Of a stretch of DNA of 64,000 nucleotides, positions 44,001-51,032 are shown one piece after another. Both the position numbers and the translations under genes were made by a program. The notes beneath the pieces are model-generated. The model searched no databases. It was not told where the DNA came from and saw nothing but the letters and a program-made list of their open reading frames with translations. Where the stretch lies: positions 1 to 64,000 of the forward strand of contig NZ_JBHRTA010000036.1 in assembly GCF_042646065.1 (NCBI RefSeq). Reading direction: 5' to 3'. The first letter of the stretch is position 1, and each line of letters begins with the position of its first letter. This stretch comes from Parapedobacter deserti. GTDB lineage: Bacteria > Bacteroidota > Bacteroidia > Sphingobacteriales > Sphingobacteriaceae.

Positions 44001-44502
44001 CACGAGTGCCCGCTACCGCTATGGCCTTGACCTGACCACCGCATGGAACGGCATTGACCTGCGGGTGTTTTTGCAGGGGGTGGGCAAGCAGGACTACTAC
44101 CCGGGCGGAGGCGACCATTATTTCTGGGGGATCTATGCGCAGCCTTGGGCTAACCTGACCAAGTTCAACCTGGACCATTGGACACCGGAGAATCCCGACG
44201 CCTACCTGCCGAGGCCAAAATCGTATGTGGCCGAGCAGAGCGGTGTGGAACTCGCCGCGCCCCAGACCAAATACCTGCAGAACCGGGCGTACATGCGCGT
44301 AAAGAACATCACCCTGGGGTATTCGTTGCCGCTGTTCATCACCCAACGGTGGGGGCTGGATAGGCTGCGGATCTTTGCCAGCGGCGAAAATCTGTTTGAA
44401 GCGACGAAGCTGATGAAATACCTCGACCCGGAAATTGCCGGAAACAACACCTCATACCCGTTTCAGCGTACCTATTCATTTGGCCTGAACTTGAATTTTT
44501 AA
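41059..44502 (+). CDS. SusC/RagA-type TonB-dependent receptor with STN domain
   Basis: 1147 residues. Signal peptide (FFLIMKLTCVLILVFTLGVKASG), STN domain (LSLKDARLEEVLEEISRQTELRFLYS), carboxypeptidase-regulatory-like domain (VVSGVVTDGEQPMAGVTVSV), SusC motif LDEVVVVGYGTQKRINLSGAV, plug (NPNDIASVTVLKDAASAAIYGSRAAFGVVMITTKSG) and barrel ending TYSFGLNLNF. Part of an inducible uptake locus with the sigma and FecR genes upstream and SusD downstream (22-base gap). Confidence 0.94.
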   Translation: MNFFSPHQVLDNWRSYTCYLVFKFFLIMKLTCVLILVFTLGVKASGLAQQVSLSLKDARLEEVLEEISRQTELRFLYSEKLIERTTPVSISVSNVDVKRALSNALHGQNLTYEIIAGTITIKERKQTVHVVSGVVTDGEQPMAGVTVSVVGVAGLTTTTDDRGRYTIRVPENATLLFRFMGYQDQQVALTGLTEINVVLEVAQSHLDEVVVVGYGTQKRINLSGAVDQIGEQFLDSRPISNVGRGLQGALANLNITPTSGQSTSSPGINVRGYNSISGGSPLIIIDNIPATNEELNRMNPNDIASVTVLKDAASAAIYGSRAAFGVVMITTKSGTTEEVKVAANSFFATNAITRKIEIEEDPFLVMSYRNSMSTPWYNLYSEDMLEYGRQISNDPSLPRVIQHPENPDAYIYLGSTDWFSEVYKNAQPAYTNNISISQKTDRSSYYLSGEYFRQDGMLKISPDTYDRYNFRIKGDYRLTDWLTVSNNTTYTHGKYDEPTAIVDDWLYWHNVNRQPSLDVVYNPDGTYTSAGASMVGAVADGGRNIDRINDIQTSFGVKVDLLKDVWSLNADATFRRTSSRNHRFDFPLSFSTGPGITQMQTFNSYASNSSGETRYNVFNIYSNFNKTFGDHYFGAMVGFNQEERIYENFSARRDQLISSGLPTIGLATGETPTVGASNYDWSVRGAFARLNYIFKDRYIVESNVRYDGSSRFPKKDRFAFNPSASAAWVVSQEEFFAPLSPLVNNLKIRGSYGSLANQDLRDNYYPYIANMGRGTGVILNGIRPTVVTSPGLVSSTLTWETVTQSNIGVDLGLLNSEFNASFDLYRRYTKDMLTPGRTLPAVLGTSVPLANAADLVTKGWELTLSYNKNFMVAERPFNFSARFNLSDSRAFIEKYDNPNNNLGDHYVGKEIGELWGLTTEGFFGSVEEISKHANQSAVTSYPGTRPIEPGDLKFADLNGDGFINRGDWTLENPGDYRIIGNTSARYRYGLDLTTAWNGIDLRVFLQGVGKQDYYPGGGDHYFWGIYAQPWANLTKFNLDHWTPENPDAYLPRPKSYVAEQSGVELAAPQTKYLQNRAYMRVKNITLGYSLPLFITQRWGLDRLRIFASGENLFEATKLMKYLDPEIAGNNTSYPFQRTYSFGLNLNF

Positions 44503-44524
44503 CGCTCTTCTAAAGTACAGTGAC

Positions 44525-46330
44525 ATGAAATTGAAAAATATAGTAACCGGATTTAGCGCCATCGTCCTGTTGACGGCATTGCTGTCTGCATGCAACGATG
44601 ATTTTATGGATCGCGTGCCCAGTACCGCCATTACCGGAGAGAATTTCTTCAGCAACGTAAACGACCTGAAAACGTATACCGATAATTTTTACAGTACGTT
44701 GAGTGCCCCCATTTTGGATGGGGGGAGCGACAACCTGTCGCACCATAATTCAGGGAGTACGATAGACAACATCATGCGTGGCGGCGTTACCCCGCAGAAT
44801 GCATCGGCCTGGTCATGGACGGGGTTGCGAAACATCAACTTTTTCCTCGAAAACTATGGTAAGGTCCAAGGGGCCAACGCTGCCGATGTGAACCACTACG
44901 TGGGCATTGCTAGGTTTTTCAGGGCCCGTTTTTACATCGATATGGTGAAACGCTATGGCGATGTGCCGTGGTACGGGAAAACCCTGGGGACAAATGACGA
45001 GGAGCTGCTGTATAAGGCGCAGGATCCCCGTGCGCTGGTGGTCGACTCCGTGATGGCCGATCTGGAGTTTGCCGTGGCAAACATCAAACCCGATGGCCAT
45101 AAGTCTACCGTGACGCGGTGGGCGGCCCTCGCGCAGTTGGCGCAGTTTGCCCTGTACGAAGGTACCTACCGCAAGTACCACGATTACCTGGGGTTGGCGT
45201 CTTCCCATACTGCGTTTCTGGAAAGGGCGGCTGCTGCTGCCAAGACGATCATGACAGAAGGGGGCTTTGCCCTGCAAACCGGAAACCCCGAGCGCGTATA
45301 CCGCGAGCTGTTTATCAGTGAAAATCTGGGAGGCAACCGGGAAACTATTCTGTTCATCGACTACGACAAAGATCTCGGACGGCGACGCAATGCGCACACC
45401 GTTTTGGATTATGAATGGGCCCTGAGCCAAAGCTTGATGGAGTCTTACCTGATGAAAGACGGTAGCCGCTATACGGCGGTGGCCGGCTATGCGACGCATG
45501 AGCTGGACGAGGTCTTCGTGGGCCGCGACCCTCGCCTGGCACAGACGTTCATGAAGCCCGGCTTCCAGCCGGTCAATGCCACCCAACCCTACCGGACAAA
45601 GCCGTCTCTGGGTGGGTACAACCAGATCAAATTTTATCCCGAAGTGACAGACATGATCAGTTGGGAGGCTGCTTACACGGATGCATTTGTGTTTCGTTTT
45701 GCGGAAGTACTGCTGACGTATGCGGAGGCGAAGGCCGAATTGGGCAGCATTACGCAGGGCGACCTCGACGAAACGGTGAACCTGATCCGGGCACGGGTGG
45801 ACATGCCCGCCCTGACACTGGCCTATGCCAACGGAAATATCGACCCCGAACTGGCAGCATACTACCCGAACGTAACCGGCGCCAATACGGGCGTGATCCT
45901 GGAAATACGGCGTGAGCGGCGGGTGGAACTCGCCTGCGAGGGCTTCCGGCAGGGCGACCTGTTCCGTTGGGAAGCCGGGGAGCGGCTCGCCGACCAGCAG
46001 CAGGGAATGTTCGTGGCTGGACTGGGCGCGTTGGACGTGACCGGCGACGGTGTCGTGGATATCGCTATCCTGGAAGCTCCGGGGGCAACGGGACCCATTG
46101 ACAATCTGCCGGCCGCCATCAAGGATAACCTCTCGCTGTATTACCTGAAAGATGCCAATGGCAACCAAAACAGTTTTTACCTCGAACATGGTGATTACGG
46201 TCATATCATGTTTTCCATCGCGCGTGACCAACCCAAAACATTTGTGAAGCCCCGGCATTACTACTTTCCCATTGCGCACGCGCAGGTGGTGTTGAATCCG
46301 AACTTGAACCAGCCCATCGGTTGGGAATAA
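44525..46330 (+). CDS. SusD/RagB-family lipoprotein
   Basis: 601 residues. Lipoprotein signal MKLKNIVTGFSAIVLLTALLSAC then NDDFMDRVPSTAITGENFF, the usual SusD start; FRARFYIDMVKRYGDVPWYG and the C-terminal IRRERRVELACEGFRQGDLFRW and PIAHAQVVLNPNLNQPIGW are diagnostic. Its stop overlaps the ATG of the phosphoesterase gene by one base (TAATG), so all three are one operon. Confidence 0.94.
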   Translation: MKLKNIVTGFSAIVLLTALLSACNDDFMDRVPSTAITGENFFSNVNDLKTYTDNFYSTLSAPILDGGSDNLSHHNSGSTIDNIMRGGVTPQNASAWSWTGLRNINFFLENYGKVQGANAADVNHYVGIARFFRARFYIDMVKRYGDVPWYGKTLGTNDEELLYKAQDPRALVVDSVMADLEFAVANIKPDGHKSTVTRWAALAQLAQFALYEGTYRKYHDYLGLASSHTAFLERAAAAAKTIMTEGGFALQTGNPERVYRELFISENLGGNRETILFIDYDKDLGRRRNAHTVLDYEWALSQSLMESYLMKDGSRYTAVAGYATHELDEVFVGRDPRLAQTFMKPGFQPVNATQPYRTKPSLGGYNQIKFYPEVTDMISWEAAYTDAFVFRFAEVLLTYAEAKAELGSITQGDLDETVNLIRARVDMPALTLAYANGNIDPELAAYYPNVTGANTGVILEIRRERRVELACEGFRQGDLFRWEAGERLADQQQGMFVAGLGALDVTGDGVVDIAILEAPGATGPIDNLPAAIKDNLSLYYLKDANGNQNSFYLEHGDYGHIMFSIARDQPKTFVKPRHYYFPIAHAQVVLNPNLNQPIGWE

Positions 46331-48762
46331 TGTCGCGTATGATTCGTTTGCCTATGAGATACTTGTTGCTGGCCTGCTGCCTCGCCGCGCAGGTGGCGTA
46401 TGGCCAGTATAGCGGCTCCGTATTCGTTGATAGCAATGGGAACGGAAAACGGGATGCCGATGAAAAGGGGCTGCCAGCGGTAGCCGTAACGGATGGTTTG
46501 CATGTAGTCCGAACCGCAGCGGACGGTAGCTTCTCCCTGCCCGGATTTGACCGTACCCGGTTCATCACCGTGACCACCCCTTCGGGATACAAACCGGGGA
46601 TTGGCCACTTCCTCCGGGTGGACAGCGGCCGGACGGACTATGCATTCGGTCTCCTATCGGATGAGCGGGCGCGGGAAGATGGCCTGGTGAGGATGATACA
46701 GATTTCGGATACGGAAACCGATATGCACGGCGAGTGGATATACGACCTGAAGCAGTACGCCAGGGCGCACGGTGTCGATTTCATCCTGCACAATGGCGAT
46801 ATTTGCTATGAACCCGGGATGCGTTTTCATGCCAGCCATTTCAACAGCGAGGCATTGGGAGTACCTGTTTTCTATGCCGTTGGAAACCATGACCTCGTTA
46901 AGGGCGCTTATGGTGAAGAATTGTTTGAGCAGTTGTTCGGACCGACGCACTATTCGTTTGATGTGGGCGATGTGCATGTCGTCGTGACGCCGATGGCGGG
47001 CGGCGACCATGCGCCTTCGTACCGGCAGGCCGATATGGTGGAATGGGTGAGGAACGATCTGGAGCTGGTTGGTCCGGAAAAGGCGGTGGTTTTTGTGAAC
47101 CACAGTCATCCGCAGGATGGATCGCGTTATGTGCTGGGAAATAACGCATTTTCGGTCGATCTTTTGGACCATAACCTGAAAGCATGGTTTTACGGTCATT
47201 GGCACAGCAACTATGTGTTCAAAGACAAGCGGTCTGGCGTGTACAGTATTTGTACGGCTCCCATAAACAAAGGAGGCATTGATAATTCGGCCGCGCGCTT
47301 TGTGGTCGCTACGATAGGAAAGGAGGGCGTGGTGGACGTGGAGTCGAGGTATGCCTTTCTGGATAACCATGTCGTGGTGGCCTCACCGGGCAAGCATGGC
47401 GATCTTCGCGTGGCGGACGGTAAGTTGCAGGTCAGTGCGCAGGTCTACGACAGCAGGCAACAGGTAGACAGTGTGTCTGCAAGGTTGGTCGCCCTGGGAA
47501 ACCGTATACCGTTTGGGGATTCATCACTGGCCCGCCGCTCTGACTGGAACTGGTCCGGAGAAATAGCCCTGCCTGCGGCTTGCAGCGTGGATACCTTGGT
47601 GCTGGAGGTGGAGGTGCATTACCGCAACGGCAAGATGAGCGTAGCGCGGCAACGATTGGGTGCTGATAAGCAGACCGCTGATTCGGCAGTGTCGGGTCAA
47701 TTGCGGCTGGAATGGACGAAAAATGCGGGGGGTGAGATCTGGAAATCCGCACCGTTGGTTGCCGATGGCATTGTATACACCGCCACGATTGATGATGCCA
47801 TGCTGGCAAGGTGCCACATCCAGGCGTTTGATGCGGCTGATGGCGACGTCTTATGGAAGTTCCCTGCCGGAAATTCGGTAAAAAACCGCCTTGGATACTG
47901 GCAAGGCACGGTGCTCGCCACTGACGTAGCGGGCATGGTGTATGCACTTGATGCAAGATCGGGGAAGCTGCTTTGGTCGAAGCGGCTCCGCTCTTCGGCC
48001 ATTCCCGGATACATCACGGCAGGGGTGGTGGCTGACGGCGTATATTACGTCGGGTCGGGCGAATACTTCCAAGCCCTCGATATCGCCACCGGTGAAACCC
48101 GTTGGCAGAATACCGCGTGGAGCGGGGGAGAGGGCACCGGCAGCGCCATGAGCATATCGGGTGAGGTGCTGATTACCGGGGCAAACTGGAACGCGCTGTT
48201 TGGGCACGATCGTAGTACCGGTGCCCTGCTGTGGAAGCGGAATGAAGATGGCCTGCGCTTCAGGAGCAGCAGCGGCACGCTGGCAGATGGTAAGTACGTT
48301 GTTGGGAGCGGCAATACACTCTTTGAACTGGACGCGGAGACCGGCGCGACCCTCCGTAAAAGACAGACGCCGTATAATTTCAATGTGATGGCAGCCCCCT
48401 TGCTTACGGCAGCATACATCGTGCTGCCCACGGCTGATGTGGGGGTTGTCGCTTTTGACCGGTATACGCTGGAGGAGGCATGGAAGTTTACGCCGGGCGA
48501 GGCGTTGGTCTATTCGGCACCGTACACCGGAGCGGGCGTTAGGACCGTGGAAAGCTCGGTTGTACAGTGGGAAGGCTGGCTGGTCTTCGGGGCGTCTGAC
48601 GGGAAGCTTTATGTGCTCGACCAGCATACGGGCAAAGCGGTGGCCGAGCGAAATCTTGGTGCTCCTATCTTCGCGGATATCCACACAGGCGCCGACAATA
48701 GACTGTATGTAGGGGATTTCGCAGGCAACGTATACTGTTTCAGCGTGCACCGCTCGCAATAG
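46330..48762 (+). CDS. secreted calcineurin-like metallophosphoesterase fused to PQQ-type beta-propeller
   Basis: 810 residues from ATG 46330. Signal peptide (LLLACCLAAQVAYGQ), an SdrD-B-like beta domain (YSGSVFVDSNGNGKRDADEKGLPAVAVTD), the metallophosphoesterase domain with MIQISDTETD, HNGDIC, AVGNHD, VNHSHP and YGHWHSN (the first motif is DxE where DxH is usual), then, from about residue 460, PQQ-like repeats (YTATIDDAMLARCHIQAFDAADGDVLWKFP ... LYVLDQHTGKAVAERN). Each part is familiar in Bacteroidota, but the fusion in one periplasmic or surface enzyme is notable. It is coupled to SusD, so the imported substrate is probably phosphorylated. Confidence 0.88.
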   Translation: MSRMIRLPMRYLLLACCLAAQVAYGQYSGSVFVDSNGNGKRDADEKGLPAVAVTDGLHVVRTAADGSFSLPGFDRTRFITVTTPSGYKPGIGHFLRVDSGRTDYAFGLLSDERAREDGLVRMIQISDTETDMHGEWIYDLKQYARAHGVDFILHNGDICYEPGMRFHASHFNSEALGVPVFYAVGNHDLVKGAYGEELFEQLFGPTHYSFDVGDVHVVVTPMAGGDHAPSYRQADMVEWVRNDLELVGPEKAVVFVNHSHPQDGSRYVLGNNAFSVDLLDHNLKAWFYGHWHSNYVFKDKRSGVYSICTAPINKGGIDNSAARFVVATIGKEGVVDVESRYAFLDNHVVVASPGKHGDLRVADGKLQVSAQVYDSRQQVDSVSARLVALGNRIPFGDSSLARRSDWNWSGEIALPAACSVDTLVLEVEVHYRNGKMSVARQRLGADKQTADSAVSGQLRLEWTKNAGGEIWKSAPLVADGIVYTATIDDAMLARCHIQAFDAADGDVLWKFPAGNSVKNRLGYWQGTVLATDVAGMVYALDARSGKLLWSKRLRSSAIPGYITAGVVADGVYYVGSGEYFQALDIATGETRWQNTAWSGGEGTGSAMSISGEVLITGANWNALFGHDRSTGALLWKRNEDGLRFRSSSGTLADGKYVVGSGNTLFELDAETGATLRKRQTPYNFNVMAAPLLTAAYIVLPTADVGVVAFDRYTLEEAWKFTPGEALVYSAPYTGAGVRTVESSVVQWEGWLVFGASDGKLYVLDQHTGKAVAERNLGAPIFADIHTGADNRLYVGDFAGNVYCFSVHRSQ

Positions 48763-48788
48763 CTAGTTATTGGCGCGGCTTGACCGTC

Positions 48789-48831
48789 GCAAAGCCCCGA
48801 GGCTGACCGCCCCGGGGCTTTGCATTTTTTT
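48789..48831 (+). terminator. intrinsic terminator of the second PUL-like operon
   Basis: GCAAAGCCCCG (48789-48799), 13-base loop, CGGGGCTTTGC (48813-48823), A and seven T. From here to 49130 (about 300 bases) I see only a small AAACCGG/CCGGTTT hairpin (48997-49019). Confidence 0.9.
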
Positions 48832-49130
48832 GTGATTGCACGTTGTCCGGTGAGCGGACGCAGCACATCGCTTAACTAATGCGGCGACAAAAATCATTAA
48901 CGATTGGATCTGTTTCGAAGCAATAAAGTCGACGGAGGCCTCGGCGTTTCTCGCCAAGCGTGCGGATATTGGAGACGGAGTACGTGGCCACCCACGAAAC
49001 CGGACTGCAATACCGGTTTGGTAATGTGCAGGGACTATTGTGATTTCGCTGGATTTGCCAACAAAACGGCATGTTACTTGTATATGATTAGTAGGAAGTA
49101 GTCACATCTACGTAACTTGCTTCACAGAAA

Positions 49131-49670
49131 ATGGTCAGAACATCTGCTTTACTTTGGTTATTGGCGCCATGCGGCTTGCTGGCAGTAGCCCTCAACGACA
49201 ACGGCGACGCCGGGGGCGGGATGCGGGACCAGGAATTTGTAGCGGTGGCGACGAACTGCAGCCGGTTTGAAATTGAAGCGGGCGGACTGGCGTACATGCA
49301 GGGCTCGGATGAACGGATTGTCGATTACGGCGCCCGTATGGCAGCGGACGACGGTGCACGGTGTACCGAGCTGGCGGCATTGGCGGCATTGAAGAACTGG
49401 GATGTACCGGACGATCTGCCCGAAAGGGAATCGCAGCTGATCGATGAATTGGCAGCACTGGAGGGCGAGGCCTTCGACCGGGAATTTGCCAGGAAAATGG
49501 CGGCCTCCCACGAGGAAGCCATCGCCTTGTTCGAACAGGCTTCCGCGCCGGGTGGTGTGCAGGATGACGAGCTGCGGGAATGGGCTGCGGCGAAGCTGCC
49601 TGTGCTGCGATCGCGTCTGCAAACGGAACTGGACCTGCTTGGGCAGGACATGGTGCAGGACAGCCTGTAA
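49131..49670 (+). CDS. DUF4142 (ferritin-like) exported protein
   Basis: 179 residues. Signal-type N-terminus (SALLWLLAPCGLLAVAL). The mature region has the DUF4142 four-helix pattern: QEFVAVATNCSRFEIEAGGLAYMQGSDERIVDYGARMAADDGAR, LIDELAALEGEAFDREFARKMAASHEEAIALFEQ, ending in a helix with LPVLRSRLQTELDLLGQD. The family is widespread, predicted periplasmic and of unknown function, sometimes stress-linked. The gene stands alone, ending 20 bases before the RhlE promoter. Confidence 0.85.
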   Translation: MVRTSALLWLLAPCGLLAVALNDNGDAGGGMRDQEFVAVATNCSRFEIEAGGLAYMQGSDERIVDYGARMAADDGARCTELAALAALKNWDVPDDLPERESQLIDELAALEGEAFDREFARKMAASHEEAIALFEQASAPGGVQDDELREWAAAKLPVLRSRLQTELDLLGQDMVQDSL

Positions 49671-49690
49671 CGTTGTTCCAATGGTATCCC

Positions 49691-49721
49691 TTTGAAAACC
49701 ATCTTTTTTTTCCTATCTTTG
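49691..49721 (+). promoter_or_regulatory. consensus promoter of the RhlE gene
   Basis: TTTG (49691-49694), exactly 19 bp, TATCTTTG (49714-49721), a perfect Bacteroidota promoter about 46 bases upstream of the predicted start. Confidence 0.8.
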
Positions 49722-49767
49722 CATCGCCTTTCGATAATAAGTCGATTGGTTATTAGCATATAACGAC

Positions 49768-51012
49768 TTGCAATTCTCATCTTTAAATCTCGCGACACCG
49801 ATTTTACAGGTATTGGAAAAATCGGGATACCAAACCCCCACACCCATACAACAACAGGCCATTCCGGTAGTGCTGCAACGGCGCGACGTATTGGCGTGCG
49901 CCCAGACCGGCACGGGGAAAACGGCTTCATTTGCCTTGCCGCTTATTCAGTTTCTGATGGACCGCCCGGCGGGTAAGCCCGACGGGCCGCAGGCGCTGAT
50001 CTTGGCGCCCACCCGCGAACTGGCCATCCAGATCGGTGAAAATATAGGTGTCTACGCCAGCCTCACCTGTGTAAAGCACACGGTGGTGTTTGGTGGCGTA
50101 TCAATCAATAATCAAATCGATGCACTGCGCAAGCGGCCGGAAATACTGGTGGCAACACCCGGACGGCTGCTGGACCTGCTCGGCCAGCGGGCCCTGTCCT
50201 TGCAGGACATCCGCTACCTCGTACTCGATGAGGCGGACCGGATGCTGGATATGGGTTTCATCCGGGACATCCGTAAAATCATTGACCTTATTCCCAAGGA
50301 GCGGCAAACCTTGCTGTTTTCTGCTACCATGCCGAAAGACATTGAAGAGCTGTCGCGTACCATTCTCCGCAATCCGGAGCGTATCGCTGTGACGCCCGTC
50401 TCTTCGACGGCGGAGCGGATCACACAGGCGGTGTATCCGGTGGCCAAGGCGGACAAAGCCGGGCTGCTGGCGCATCTGGTGACCGAGGAGAAAGGTAGTC
50501 ACATCCTGGTGTTCTCACGCACAAAACATGGCGCCGACCGGATCGTACGCAAGCTAAAGCAGGCGGGCGTGGCAGCGCAGGCAATACATGGCGATAAGTC
50601 GCAGTCAGCACGGCAAAAGGCGCTGGCGCAGTTCAAGGCGGGAATCGCCAAGGTGTTGGTGGCAACGGATATTGCGGCGCGAGGCATCGACGTGGATAGC
50701 TTGGAACTGGTGATCAACTATGACCTGCCGAACGAGGCGGAAACGTACGTGCACCGCATTGGCCGTACCGGCAGGGCGGGCGCAAGCGGACGCGCCTGGT
50801 CATTTTGCGATGTGGACGAACAGGACTACCTGCGGCAGATCCAGAAGCTGATCGGCCGGCAGATCACCGTCGTTACCGATCACCCCTTTATGCTTGTGGG
50901 TGGATCAACGGTAGCGATGCAGGCTCCGCAACCTACGGCGCCGTCGGCCAAGAAAAAACGGAAGAACGGTCACCGGAATAAACGTAGAAGGATGGAAGGG
51001 GCTGCGGTATAA
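49768..51012 (+). CDS. rhlE: DEAD-box RNA helicase, RhlE type
   Basis: 414 residues. Motifs in order: Q-motif (TPTPIQQQAIPV), I (AQTGTGKTASFALP), Ia (PTRELA), II (DEAD), III (SAT), V (ATDIAARGIDV), VI (HRIGRTGRAG); a basic tail KKKRKNGHRNKRRRMEG follows. It unwinds RNA and takes part in ribosome assembly or cold adaptation. No ATG is in frame before a stop (49738); the first usable codon is the TTG at 49768, giving the expected N-terminus QFSSLNLATPIL, so initiation at TTG is likely. It converges on the gldFG gene 20 bases away. Confidence 0.92.
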   Translation: MQFSSLNLATPILQVLEKSGYQTPTPIQQQAIPVVLQRRDVLACAQTGTGKTASFALPLIQFLMDRPAGKPDGPQALILAPTRELAIQIGENIGVYASLTCVKHTVVFGGVSINNQIDALRKRPEILVATPGRLLDLLGQRALSLQDIRYLVLDEADRMLDMGFIRDIRKIIDLIPKERQTLLFSATMPKDIEELSRTILRNPERIAVTPVSSTAERITQAVYPVAKADKAGLLAHLVTEEKGSHILVFSRTKHGADRIVRKLKQAGVAAQAIHGDKSQSARQKALAQFKAGIAKVLVATDIAARGIDVDSLELVINYDLPNEAETYVHRIGRTGRAGASGRAWSFCDVDEQDYLRQIQKLIGRQITVVTDHPFMLVGGSTVAMQAPQPTAPSAKKKRKNGHRNKRRRMEGAAV

Positions 51013-51032
51013 GCGGCAACGCCGCATTTCCC

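Noticed and set aside
44813..46279. 488-codon minus-strand frame opposite the SusD gene
   Set aside because: Antisense shadow; the plus-strand frame is a clear SusD lipoprotein.
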